From the NCBI RefSeq assembly GCF_000092025.1, contig NC_003062.2:866001-930000 (forward strand): a stretch of DNA of 64,000 nt. The letters run 5' to 3'. The position numbers and the translations under genes were made by a program. Below are positions 42,847 to 51,133 of this stretch, piece after piece. The notes beneath the pieces were generated by a model. It searched no databases. It saw only the letters and a program-made list of their open reading frames with translations, and was not told the DNA's origin. This DNA comes from Agrobacterium fabrum str. C58 (GTDB taxonomy: Bacteria; Pseudomonadota; Alphaproteobacteria; Rhizobiales; Rhizobiaceae). Position 1 is the first letter of the stretch. Each line of letters opens with the position of its first letter.

Positions 42847-44379
42847 ATGAGAGAAAAAGCGGTCGCACTGGTCGACCATGCCGCGGGCAGATGGCTTGCG
42901 CGCATGGAAGAGGACGCCGAAAGGCGCGCCGGAACCATTGCACGCCTGCGCCGGCTGATCGCCTTCAGCGCCGTCGGCCTTTTTATTGTACCAGCCCTGT
43001 TCAGCCTTGTTTTCAGCCCCGCTATCGCGCTGCCCATCGGCGCGGCCGTGGTGCTGGCGCTTTATCTCGCCGCCGCCGCGCTGCTGATTGCCTTTTCACG
43101 TCCCGCAGGCGGTTTCTCTTCGCCTTCGGCGCCTTCCGGCGATGAGGATATGATCGCCGCCGCGCAGGTGCCCGGCCTCGTTCTCACCCTCAATGAAAAC
43201 GGTCTCGTCGAGCGCGTCTCCGGCCGCGACCGCGACAGTTTCCCCGCTGATCTCAAGGCCAGCAAGGGCGAGATCTTTGCTGAATATGTCTACGTCTCCG
43301 ATCGCATCGAACTGATGCAGGCTTTCGACCTGCTGCGGCAGGGCGAGGACAAGGCTACGGCCGAGCTTCGGTTCGAAACGGGAGCAAAATCGCGCCAGAC
43401 GCAATTCATGCACGTCCGTATCGAGATGACTGCAATCCGCGGCGCGACCGGCCGCCTGCGCCGTATCGTCGCCCAGCTTTCAGATGTCACTGAGATGGAG
43501 CGCCTTCGCCGGGACGTTGCCCGCAAGGCGGCGGAGGCGGAATCGGCCAATGACGCCAAGTCGCGTTTCCTTGCCGCCGTCAGCCATGAGCTGCGCACGC
43601 CGCTCAACGCCGTCCTCGGTTTTTCCGATATTCTGGCCGGCGAATATTTCGGCCGGCTGGAGAATGACCGCCAGCGGGAATATGTCGGCCTGATCCGCCA
43701 GTCCGGCGCGCATCTCCTGTCCGTCGTCAACACCATGCTGGATATGAGCAAGCTCGAAGCCGGTCGTTACGAATTGCTGATGGAAAGCTTCCCGATTTCG
43801 GAGACCATAGCGTCCTGCGAAGCCATGCTCGGCCTGCAGGCGAAGGAAAAAGGCCTGACATTGACCAGCCGCATCCAGCGCGGTATCGGCGAAATCTCGG
43901 CCGATCAGCGCGCCATCCGGCAGGTCCTCATTAATCTCGCCGGCAATGCCATCAAATTCACCGATGCGGGTGGTGTGGTGTCAATCGACGCCGCGCGTGA
44001 AGGTGGGATGCTGAAGCTGACGGTGAGCGATACCGGCATCGGCATCGCATCCGACAAGATCGAATTGCTGGGCCAGCCTTTCATGCAGGTTCAGAATGAA
44101 TATACCCGTCGCTATGAGGGCACGGGTCTGGGACTGTCCCTGGTCAAGGGGCTTGTGGCACTGCATGGCGGCACTTTCGTCATCACCAGCAAGCCCGCCG
44201 AGGGAACGGTCGTAACGATCACCTTGCCTGCCGACGGTTCCGGCATGGTAGGTGGCGGTGAAAACGCTGAAACCGAATGCATGGTGGAATTCCCGCCGCG
44301 CATCCGCCAACTCGGCGACATGGCTGCGAAGATGAAGAAGGATGGTGACGATGGCCCCGCGAAAGCGAAAATCGCCTAA
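42847..44379 (+). CDS. PdhS/DivJ-like membrane PAS histidine kinase
   Basis: A 510-residue sensor kinase. Two N-terminal helices span about residues 40-90, a PAS-like segment about 100-220 ('QVPGLVLTLNENGLVERVSG'), then HisKA with phospho-His in 'AAVSHELRTPLNAVLGFSDI' and HATPase_c with 'INLAGNAIKFTDAGG' (N), 'VSDTGIGIAS' (G1), 'YEGTGLGLSLVKGLV' (G2). The H-box style is that of PleC/DivJ/PdhS kinases that act on DivK in the CtrA cell-cycle circuit; DivJ-like is my best guess. Start 42847; a TTG at 42832 is the alternative. It overlaps the next gene by 38 bases. Confidence 0.85.
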   Translation: MREKAVALVDHAAGRWLARMEEDAERRAGTIARLRRLIAFSAVGLFIVPALFSLVFSPAIALPIGAAVVLALYLAAAALLIAFSRPAGGFSSPSAPSGDEDMIAAAQVPGLVLTLNENGLVERVSGRDRDSFPADLKASKGEIFAEYVYVSDRIELMQAFDLLRQGEDKATAELRFETGAKSRQTQFMHVRIEMTAIRGATGRLRRIVAQLSDVTEMERLRRDVARKAAEAESANDAKSRFLAAVSHELRTPLNAVLGFSDILAGEYFGRLENDRQREYVGLIRQSGAHLLSVVNTMLDMSKLEAGRYELLMESFPISETIASCEAMLGLQAKEKGLTLTSRIQRGIGEISADQRAIRQVLINLAGNAIKFTDAGGVVSIDAAREGGMLKLTVSDTGIGIASDKIELLGQPFMQVQNEYTRRYEGTGLGLSLVKGLVALHGGTFVITSKPAEGTVVTITLPADGSGMVGGGENAETECMVEFPPRIRQLGDMAAKMKKDGDDGPAKAKIA

Positions 44380-45262
44380 GAAAACAACGGCCCAGATCGG
44401 CGCCGGATTTGTTTCCTTGGTGGTTTCGGCCATCGGGCGCGAAATCCTGCGCCATCCGAAACTGGTCGGCGGCTGCGGTGCCTTTGCGGTCGTCTTCGGT
44501 TTTGTCGCCGCCAATGCGCTCTGGTATCAGCCGGGCGTCCACCCGACGCCCTTCCTGCGCACGCGCGATGCGGAAAACCCGAACGGCATTGCCGGTTATC
44601 GTCCCACCGAACCGCTCGGCACCCACGGCAACGTCACCACCTTCCGTATAGAGCGGCCGGCGGAAAACGAGACGGCGCAGCCTCCGGCCGCCGCGGAAAC
44701 CGCGGCACTTCCCGCCGCCGACAGCCAGAAGCCGCAGCAGATCGTCGCCGATATTCAGGCTGAGCTGAAGAAGCGTGGGCTCTATGAAGGCGACGCGGAT
44801 GGCCGCATGGGGCCGAAGACCGCCGCCGCCATCATGTTCTTCGAGGAAACGCTGGGCATGGAGCAGACCGGCGAGCCAACGACCCGGGTGCTGGCGGCGC
44901 TGAAGATCGATGGCGCGACCGTTGCCGCGATCCCGAAAGACCGGCCTTCCGACACCAGCGGCGGCGTCGAGATCGATCCCGTGGCAGCTGCCATCCGCAA
45001 GGCGGAGGCTCCGCGCCCGAAAGCCGAGCCGGCCTCCCTCAACACTTCGGCCAATGCCGCAAAGCCCGCAAGCCGCGACCTGATCTCCAGGATCCAGCAG
45101 GGGCTGATCAATATCGCTTATGCCGATGTGAAAGTGGACGGTGTGGCGGGGCAACAGACCCGCAATGCTATCAGGGCGTTTGAGAAACATTATCGCTTGC
45201 CGGAAACCGGCGAGCCGAGTGAGGTTGTGCTGAAGAAGTTGAAGTCGATCGGGGCGCTTTAG
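44342..45262 (+). CDS. Peptidoglycan-binding protein with two PG-binding domains
   Basis: A 306-residue bitopic protein. Basic cytosolic N-terminus ('APRKRKSPKKT'), one helix about residues 40-60 ('KLVGGCGAFAVVFGFVAANA'), then periplasmic. PG_binding_1 repeats are at about 130-195 ('IVADIQAELKKRGLYEGDAD' with 'GRMGPKTAAAI') and 240-303 ('LISRIQQGLINIAYADVKVD', 'GQQTRNAIRAFEKHY'). The gap is Ala/Pro-rich and disordered. Overlap of 38 bases with the kinase gene suggests coupled function between cell-cycle signalling and cell wall. Start at 44342 or 44351. Confidence 0.88.
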   Translation: MVTMAPRKRKSPKKTTAQIGAGFVSLVVSAIGREILRHPKLVGGCGAFAVVFGFVAANALWYQPGVHPTPFLRTRDAENPNGIAGYRPTEPLGTHGNVTTFRIERPAENETAQPPAAAETAALPAADSQKPQQIVADIQAELKKRGLYEGDADGRMGPKTAAAIMFFEETLGMEQTGEPTTRVLAALKIDGATVAAIPKDRPSDTSGGVEIDPVAAAIRKAEAPRPKAEPASLNTSANAAKPASRDLISRIQQGLINIAYADVKVDGVAGQQTRNAIRAFEKHYRLPETGEPSEVVLKKLKSIGAL

Positions 45263-45311
45263 ATTTAAGCTTCCAGAGTGTTGACGGCGGACCAAGGGTG
45301 CGCGGGGCTTT

Positions 45312-45467
45312 ACCCCCCTCTGCCCTGCCGGGCATCTCCCCCTCAAGGAGGGAGATCGATATGTGGATAAGTCTCGCCCATCTTAACGTTTGCGAATGAA
45401 GTGGCAGTAGTGCCTCCTGCCGATCTCCCCCCTTGAGGGGGAGATGCCCGGCAGGGCAGAGGGGGGT
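45312..45467. repeat. RIME-like palindromic repeat, family A (copy 3)
   Basis: Same ends (ACCCCCCTCTG / CAGAGGGGGGT) and internal stems as the other three copies; it ends 58 bases before the DUF1491 start and so may lie in its leader. Confidence 0.85.
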
Positions 45468-45524
45468 AAGCCACGTCCATCCAGGCCTACCGGCCCGGCC
45501 ACTGTCTCCACCGAAAGCAACCCC

Positions 45525-45881
45525 ATGCGCCTCAAATCCGAAATGTTCGTCTCAGCCCTCATCCGCCGCGTTTTTGCCGCCGGTGGATTTGCCGCTGTGG
45601 AAAAGAAAGGCGCGGAGGCGGCGGGGGCGATCTTCGTGCGCCAGCGGCTGCGTGACGGCCGCGAGAACCTCTATGGACCCGCCCCGCAGAGCTTCGCCGA
45701 TGACGAGGACATCATGCGCGCCGAGCGCCGTTTCGAAACGCGTCTGGCCGGCGTGGAGGGCGAGGAGATTGCCGCCCTGCTGGAACGGGAAAGGCGGTTC
45801 GACAGCGACCTGTGGGTCGTGGAGATCGAGACCGATGAGATCGGAACCCTGCTGACGCTGGTGGACCAGCCGCAGGCCTAG
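45525..45881 (+). CDS. DUF1491-family protein
   Basis: A 118-residue cytosolic protein. 'MRLKSEMFVSALIRRVFAAG' followed by 'GAEAAGAIFVRQRLRDG' and 'DSDLWVVEIETDEI' is the DUF1491 pattern common to alphaproteobacteria. Role unknown. The reading frame extends upstream through the family A repeat, but family homology begins at 45525, so that is the start. Convergent with the DUF2336 gene. Confidence 0.82.
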   Translation: MRLKSEMFVSALIRRVFAAGGFAAVEKKGAEAAGAIFVRQRLRDGRENLYGPAPQSFADDEDIMRAERRFETRLAGVEGEEIAALLERERRFDSDLWVVEIETDEIGTLLTLVDQPQA

Positions 45882-45937
45882 AACTGCCCGGTCCAGGGCA
45901 TGCCTCTTCAACCCGTGAAGATGCGGGGCCAGCCTGC

Positions 45938-46873
45938 CTAACCCTGCGTCCCGGTTCTCTGCGTGGCCGGTGCGCTGTGGCTTGGTCGTTCGCGGCCATG
46001 TGTATAGCTGTCGGCGCGCCGCCAGCTTTCCAGCCGCTCTTCGCACTGCACGACGTCGAGGCCGTCGAGCAGGGCTTCCGCACGGCTCATGTCGCCTTCG
46101 GCGGCGGAAAGATGCGGATAGAAGCATTGCAGCACGAAGGCCGCTTCGGAAAACTCCATTCCGAGGCCGGTCAGCGTCGTGGCCAACTGCACGCCTGATA
46201 TATCTAGCATGATGCGCTCCGACAGCCAGTAGCTGGAGGAGAGAGAGTCCGCCAGCGCCACCGCAAATTGCCGGGCGTTGCGTTCACGCGCGAAACGCAC
46301 GAGCAGCGCTTCCTGCACCTCGCTCAGGCGGCGAAGGCCGAGAATATCGTTTTCCGGGCGGTTGAGGTGATGCGCCATCTGCTTGATGCGCCGGCGCATT
46401 TCTTCTTCGAATGCGGAAGCGGCGGCGATGTTGTCGGTCTTTTCTTCCGCTTTTGGCTTTTCAGGATTTGCTACCGCCTGCGGTTCGGCGACGTCAGCCT
46501 GATCGTCCGGCCGTTTCAGATCTTCGGCATGGCGAAGCCCGACAAGCGCATCGATGACGGTGGGGGAGAGGTCTTCACGCCGCACGATGGTGCGCGCATG
46601 GGCTGCCCCTTGCGTGCGGGCAATGGTGATCAGCGTGTCATCGTCAAGGCATTTGGAGGAGATGAGGAAGGGTGCCGAAAGCGAAATCGGCTGGCAGGCA
46701 ATGAAGAAGGCGACGGCCGAAGGCACGCTCGGATGCTGCGAGAGCGCGGCGATGGCCTCGCGCTTGGCTTCTTCGGTGGAGGCGTTGAAAAGCGGCATGA
46801 AAAGTTCGGCGAACTGCCGGAGGTCCGTTTTTGACGGATGGGACACAGACTCGAAATTCGTCACCGTGGCCAT
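45938..46873 (-). CDS. DUF2336-family protein
   Basis: A 311-residue soluble, helical protein. 'LFNASTEEAKREAIAALSQH', 'PFLISSKCLDDDTLITIART' and 'LARFARERNARQFAVALADS'-like spacing (here 'LVRFARERNARQF') agree with DUF2336, an alphaproteobacterial family with HEAT-like repeats. The middle (about 140-170) is charged and probably flexible. A longer start at 46963 is possible. Unknown function; no close operon partner. Confidence 0.75.
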   Translation of the reverse strand: MATVTNFESVSHPSKTDLRQFAELFMPLFNASTEEAKREAIAALSQHPSVPSAVAFFIACQPISLSAPFLISSKCLDDDTLITIARTQGAAHARTIVRREDLSPTVIDALVGLRHAEDLKRPDDQADVAEPQAVANPEKPKAEEKTDNIAAASAFEEEMRRRIKQMAHHLNRPENDILGLRRLSEVQEALLVRFARERNARQFAVALADSLSSSYWLSERIMLDISGVQLATTLTGLGMEFSEAAFVLQCFYPHLSAAEGDMSRAEALLDGLDVVQCEERLESWRRADSYTHGRERPSHSAPATQRTGTQG

Positions 46874-47435
46874 AAGCACCACATCTTTCTTCCTAATGGC
46901 TCTTGGCCTCTCAAGTTCTCGAAACCGGTCGGTCAACGCACTACCCAACAAACGCAAACACAATATCGGCTCAAATTAGAGCAAATGCGTTGACGTCCTG
47001 TTAACTATGGGGGGTGGCAAGAGGGAATCTGCCTCTTTCAACAAGGAAATTTTAAAACCTTGATGACGCCGGAAATCCGATGGAACTTTGCTGCATCGCC
47101 TTAGTTTTCAACGGGTGCGGCTCACAGAGAAAGAAATGAGGGTCCGGTAATTAGGGTTAACGGATCATTAACCTCTGTCTGTTTGTAATTCCATGGGCAG
47201 TATTAGGATTCCATGTTATTCTGATCTTCGGAAAAAATGCAAAAATGGCATGTGAAGCCTGAATCTGCGCACGATCGCCTTATAAGAATCACTTTGGATT
47301 TTTGGATCGTGCGAAAACCAGTCTGTGGACTGGCCTATGCGCAATGTGATGGTGATGACATTTCCCGACGCAAGACGAGGCTTGCGCGGTTCCCATGGGC
47401 AACATTGACAATCATGTCCCGAAGAGGAGATGAGC
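46874..47435. other. Long intergenic region
   Basis: About 560 bases between divergent genes. The only site I can name is a CtrA-type box at 47157-47172. The sequence around 47000-47100 is AT-richer. Small open frames present have no ribosome binding site or family likeness; a small RNA is possible but not shown. Confidence 0.5.
47157..47172. promoter_or_regulatory. CtrA-type binding site
   Basis: TTAA-CGGATCA-TTAAC, an exact TTAA-N7-TTAAC match, embedded in a GGTTAA...TTAACC dyad. It is about 280 bases from each flanking start, so the gene it serves is unclear. Confidence 0.5.
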
Positions 47436-47624
47436 ATGGCAGAGATTATTGCAATTGGCGACGCCCGACGAAGCCTGCGCCCCGCTGGCGTGGTTGCACA
47501 CGTTATCGGCCCGGCGAAGGTCGTGCTGTTTACCGGCGTTCGTTATGAGAAACGCGATACCGAACCGACCGGAAAAGTCGCGCACAAGGGCAAATCCGCA
47601 GCGGAGACTGCCCTCAAGTCCTGA
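47436..47624 (+). CDS. Small conserved rhizobial protein, unknown
   Basis: A 62-residue basic protein, 'MAEIIAIGDARRSLRPAGVV' at the start with a beta-strand-like hydrophobic stretch ('VVAHVIGPAKVVLFTGVRYE') and a Lys-rich tail. GAGGAG is six bases upstream of 47436, a much better fit than the ATG at 47430. I recognise no domain. Convergent with the DUF1254 gene. Confidence 0.65.
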   Translation: MAEIIAIGDARRSLRPAGVVAHVIGPAKVVLFTGVRYEKRDTEPTGKVAHKGKSAAETALKS

Positions 47625-47644
47625 TTATCGACGATGAACCGACG

Positions 47645-48193
47645 TTATTTCCACGGCGTCGGCTGGCATTTCGCCTCGTTCAGGAACCGCTCCGCCTCTT
47701 CGCCGAAACTCGGCTGCGGCACCATGGTTCGCAACACCACATACCCTTCCGTCTGATCCGATTCCGCCAGAATGGCCTGAGAGAGCGCGGGAGGCTGCGC
47801 CTTGCGGATAGCGGCGATCTGCACCGCATCGGCCACCAGAATATCCATCTCGCCGCCGGCGGACGTGCGGTCGTTCATGCTGAACACCTCGTTCGAAGCC
47901 TTGTCGTAAACCGCGACCGACCAGAAGGGCACGGCGCCGATGGCGGTGAGCCGGACCGGCTGTTCCTCGATATTGAAGGTGCAGACGGCCACCCGCATGA
48001 AGGGATCGCCGCTGCCGAGGGTCTTTTTCTCCGTCGTCTCCTCGAGCAGATGAAACAGATGCGGTCTTCCTTCCGCCAGCGCCCGCGTATAGGCGTCGCG
48101 ATTGCTGAAATGCGGTATCGCCAGAATGACGATGACATGCAGCACGGCGGCGGCAACGAGGCCGGTGATGATGGCGAGCAGGATCCTAAGCAT
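47645..48193 (-). CDS. DUF1254-family protein (stand-alone half)
   Basis: A 182-residue protein with an N-terminal helix (about residues 2-24) that anchors it or exports it to the periplasm. 'VAVCTFNIEEQPVRLTAIGA' and 'FWSVAVYDKASNEVFSMND' match the DUF1254 group. Start 48193 (M-L-R-I-L-L) has GGGGTG ahead and overlaps the DUF1214 gene upstream by eight bases. In many bacteria DUF1254 and DUF1214 are parts of one protein; here they are two coupled genes. Function unknown. Confidence 0.78.
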   Translation of the reverse strand: MLRILLAIITGLVAAAVLHVIVILAIPHFSNRDAYTRALAEGRPHLFHLLEETTEKKTLGSGDPFMRVAVCTFNIEEQPVRLTAIGAVPFWSVAVYDKASNEVFSMNDRTSAGGEMDILVADAVQIAAIRKAQPPALSQAILAESDQTEGYVVLRTMVPQPSFGEEAERFLNEAKCQPTPWK

Positions 48194-48773
48194 TGCCACA
48201 CCCCAGCTTGCGGATCTGCGGCATGGAAATGTCGATCAGGCCGGAACTACCGGCAACCGGCGTATCGAGCAGCGTCATGACGAGTTTGAAGGTCTGGCCC
48301 TGCGGCACCGCCAGCCAATTATAGGTCTGGGCATCGGGGGCGATGGTGATATCGATGCCGCCATCGGCGCTGCGCAGCAGCGTACGGGAATTGAGCGCGA
48401 AGGGCCGCCCGGCATCTTCGGCCAGCACATTGCCCTGCTGGTCGGCGGTATAAAGCGTCCAGAAACGCGCCGGCGGCACGGCGCCGGCCAGACGATAGCG
48501 GCATTCACCGCTCAGGCGCTGGCCATCGCTATCCACGGCGGCGGTGAAAGACAGTCCCTCGGCTGTGCCGTAAAGCAGTTTGCCGGCGTCGGCGCGGTGC
48601 GATTTCGCGTAAGGGTCGGCCTCGATCGTCTGCGCCTCGGGAAAGGCATCCCAGGAGCCGATACGGATCGAGCCGAAACCCGATGTCGCTTCAAGCGCTG
48701 CCATCGTCGCGGCAATACCGCCGCCAAAGGCGATCAGAAGGGCAATGCCGACAAGGAATGGAACTCGGAACAC
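48186..48773 (-). CDS. DUF1214-family protein (stand-alone half)
   Basis: A 195-residue protein with one N-terminal helix ('LVGIALLIAFGGGIAATMAA'), the rest periplasmic. 'RFWTLYTADQQGNVLAEDAG', 'DITIAPDAQTYNWLAVPQG' and 'FKLVMTLLDTP' are the DUF1214 pattern ('Y-x-F-N-W-L-P', 'F-x-L-x-x-R-L-Y-x-P' in relatives). Two Cys ('GECRYRL', 'KLGCGN'). Coupled to the DUF1254 gene. Confidence 0.82.
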   Translation of the reverse strand: MFRVPFLVGIALLIAFGGGIAATMAALEATSGFGSIRIGSWDAFPEAQTIEADPYAKSHRADAGKLLYGTAEGLSFTAAVDSDGQRLSGECRYRLAGAVPPARFWTLYTADQQGNVLAEDAGRPFALNSRTLLRSADGGIDITIAPDAQTYNWLAVPQGQTFKLVMTLLDTPVAGSSGLIDISMPQIRKLGCGNA

Positions 48774-48896
48774 GCTGTTTTCCCGTTTTCGAACAGGTCG
48801 AGGACTATCACTGATTCCCCGTTTGGAAAATGGCGTGGCCTGTTTAGTCCTCTTGAAAGTGACGCGAGCGCGAAATTCCTGCCCTTATGCACCCCC

Positions 48897-49505
48897 CTAC
48901 GCACCCATGACCAGCTTGAACGCGATGGCCCACATGGTGATGGCGATGACGCCTTCGAGAATGCGCCAGGCAGAGGGTTTTTCGAAGATCGGCCGCAGCC
49001 AGCGCGCGCCGTAACCCAGCGAAAAGAAGAACAGCAGCGAGCCGGTTGCCGCGCCTGCCGCAAAGGTCTTTTCGAAACCGGGAAACTGCGTGGAAATCGT
49101 GCCGAGCAGCACGACGGTATCGAGATAGACATGCGGATTGAGGAAGGTGAGCGCCAGGCAGATGGCAAGCGTCTGCCACAGGCTCGCCTCCCGCCGCTCG
49201 GCCACAGACAGCACCTCGGATGAACGCAGCGCCGAATACAGGCTTTTGGCGCCATACCAGATAAGAAAAGCCGCCCCCGCATAACGCATGATGGGATCGA
49301 GCGCCGGCATGATCGCGCTGATCCGCTGAAAACCGAACACACCGACCATAATCAGCAGCGCATCTGATATCGCGCAGGTAGCGCAGACGGCAAACACATG
49401 CGAACGCGCCAGCCCCTGTTTCAGCACGAAGGCATTCTGCGCGCCGATGGCGACGATGAGGCTGAGGCCCATGGTGAGGCCGGTGAAGAAGATCTGGATG
49501 TCCAT
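48897..49505 (-). CDS. argO: ArgO/LysE-family basic amino acid exporter
   Basis: A 202-residue inner-membrane exporter with about six helices. 'GLTMGLSLIVAIGAQNAFVL' is the ArgO/LysE signature ('I-G-A-Q-N-A-F-V-L-x-Q-G-L') and 'LALTFLNPHVYLDTVVLLG' the second. It exports arginine or lysine (and canavanine) by proton antiport. A matching LysG/ArgP activator lies beyond, in the opposite direction, separated by a family B repeat. A GTTTA-N11-TAAAC dyad at 49592-49612 is a possible activator site. Confidence 0.9.
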   Translation of the reverse strand: MDIQIFFTGLTMGLSLIVAIGAQNAFVLKQGLARSHVFAVCATCAISDALLIMVGVFGFQRISAIMPALDPIMRYAGAAFLIWYGAKSLYSALRSSEVLSVAERREASLWQTLAICLALTFLNPHVYLDTVVLLGTISTQFPGFEKTFAAGAATGSLLFFFSLGYGARWLRPIFEKPSAWRILEGVIAITMWAIAFKLVMGA

Positions 49506-49690
49506 GCGCGTCGAAGCCTCTTGTCTTTGTCCATGCGAAATGGCGCAAGCCCTCGCTTGCGGACCGAGTACTTGGATATTTGGGTGGGATGGTTTAATCC
49601 AGTTAAATAAACTCCATCCAGATAAGTTGAGCTAATGTCTTGCCATGTCATTTCGCATAGTGCTTTTCTGAGGCGCTATCTCCCCTCAAC

Positions 49691-49806
49691 CCTCATTCCT
49701 GTGCTTGTCACAGGAATCCAGCGAGCCCAAGTCCTTGAGCTGAAAAGACTCTTCCGCCGCGCAGACGCGTGTCGACTGGATTCCTGTGACAAGCACAGGA
49801 ATGAGG
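49691..49806. repeat. Palindromic repeat, family B (copy in reverse orientation)
   Basis: Same 20-base ends as 25914-26030, with the interior (CAGCGAGCCCAAGTCCTTGA ... GCAGACGCGTGTCGACTGGA) reading as the reverse complement of that copy. It stands between argO and its regulator gene; apart from the possible dyad at 49592 the rest of 49506-49879 shows nothing else. Confidence 0.8.
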
Positions 49807-49879
49807 AGAGGCGAGCTCCTCACCAATGGTCTGTAGCGGCGCACCAGTCGCATTAATTCCAACGTCCTCAGGTGCCATA

Positions 49880-50785
49880 ATGCTCGACTATCCTTCCATG
49901 CGCGCCGTGGCGCTCGTTGCCCGGACCGGCAGTTTCGAAAAGGCGGCGCAGGTGCTGTGTGTCACGCCATCAGCCGTTTCCCAGCGTATCAAGCAGCTGG
50001 AGGAGCGGCTGGGCGTTGTGCTGATCGTGCGCGGCAACCCTTGCGTGGCCACGGAAAAGGGCGAATGGCTCTGCCGGCACATGGATCATGTCGGCATGCT
50101 GGAAAGTGAATTGTTCCGCCAGCTTCCAGCGCTCACGGAGGCAGGCGATGCGCAGGAGCGGGTGACGCTCAACATCGCCACCAATGCCGACAGCCTCGGC
50201 ACCTGGTTTCTGGACGCGGTGTCGAAATTCACTGGCGGCAGCGATTATCTCGTCAATATCGCCGTCGACGATCAGGATCACACGGTGGAATGGCTGCGCG
50301 GCGGCAGGGTGCTCGCCGCCGTCACCGCCCACGACAAACCGGTGCAGGGTTGCCGGGTAACGCCGCTTGGCGTGCTGCGTTATCATGCCACCGCCAGCCC
50401 GGATTTCATGGCCCGCCATTTTGCCGATGGCGTCACGCCCGCCGCCCTTGCCCGCGCGCCGGGATTGACCTTCAACCAGAAGGACAGGCTGCAGGCGAGC
50501 TGGATCAGGACAGCGCTGGGGGAGGATGTCTCCTATCCCACCCACTGGCTGCCTTCGACCGATGGTTTTGTGAAAGCGAGCCTTGCCGGCATGGGGTGGG
50601 GGCTCAATCCGGTGCAGCTGGTGGCGGAGCATCTGGCTGCTGGCCGCCTGGTTGAGCTGATGCCGGGCACGCCGCTTGATATTCCGCTTTATTGGCAGGT
50701 GAACCGGCTTGCGGCGGAGCGGTTGGCCGGGTTGACGGCAAATATGGTGGGGACGGCGAGGGTGGTGTTGATGCCGGTAGGGTGA
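49880..50785 (+). CDS. lysG: LysG/ArgP-type LysR regulator
   Basis: A 301-residue LTTR. HTH 'GSFEKAAQVLCVTPSAVSQRIKQLEERLG', given here in two parts (G-S-F-E-K-A-A-Q and S-A-V-S-Q-R-I-K-Q-L-E), is the ArgP/LysG form; 'PTHWLPSTDGFVKASLAGMG' and 'GWGLNPVQLV' in the effector domain also match. It activates the divergent lysE/argO gene when lysine, arginine or histidine is plentiful in homologous systems. Start 49880 (M-L-D-Y-P-S-M) follows CTCAGGTGCC. Confidence 0.9.
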   Translation: MLDYPSMRAVALVARTGSFEKAAQVLCVTPSAVSQRIKQLEERLGVVLIVRGNPCVATEKGEWLCRHMDHVGMLESELFRQLPALTEAGDAQERVTLNIATNADSLGTWFLDAVSKFTGGSDYLVNIAVDDQDHTVEWLRGGRVLAAVTAHDKPVQGCRVTPLGVLRYHATASPDFMARHFADGVTPAALARAPGLTFNQKDRLQASWIRTALGEDVSYPTHWLPSTDGFVKASLAGMGWGLNPVQLVAEHLAAGRLVELMPGTPLDIPLYWQVNRLAAERLAGLTANMVGTARVVLMPVG

Positions 50786-50841
50786 GGTGGTTCGGGTCGT
50801 GCGGCGGTGGGCGATGTGGTGAGCGCTGGAACGTGTGGTTC

Positions 50842-50997
50842 ACCCCCCTCTGTCCTGCCGGACATCTCCCCCACAAGGGGGGAGATCGGCAAGACGCATG
50901 CTTCTCGCTCTTCCCGCAGCATTCAATGTGGTTGACAGGTCGCCACTGGTCGATCTCCCTCCTTGTGGGGGAGATGCCCGGCAGGGCAGAGGGGGGT
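50842..50997. repeat. RIME-like palindromic repeat, family A (copy 4)
   Basis: Same boundaries and internal stems as the other copies; closest in its interior to the copy at 19679 (GACATCTCCCCCACAAGGGG). It sits between the convergent lysG and serine hydrolase genes; 50998-51133 shows nothing else. Confidence 0.85.
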
Positions 50998-51133
50998 AAA
51001 CCTCACGCTCCGTAATTATCCTCAATAAGCGCGATGCGCCCGGATATCACCGCCGAGCCGCATCGCCACCTTCCGGGCCGTCCCGGTCAAGCGATGGTCC
51101 GGACCACGCACACTATCCCAGCCAAGCACAGAC

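Noticed and set aside
13277..49806. Repeated short palindromes considered as a CRISPR array
   Set aside because: Copies are far apart, of unequal length and in both orientations; there is no regular repeat-spacer ladder and no cas gene.
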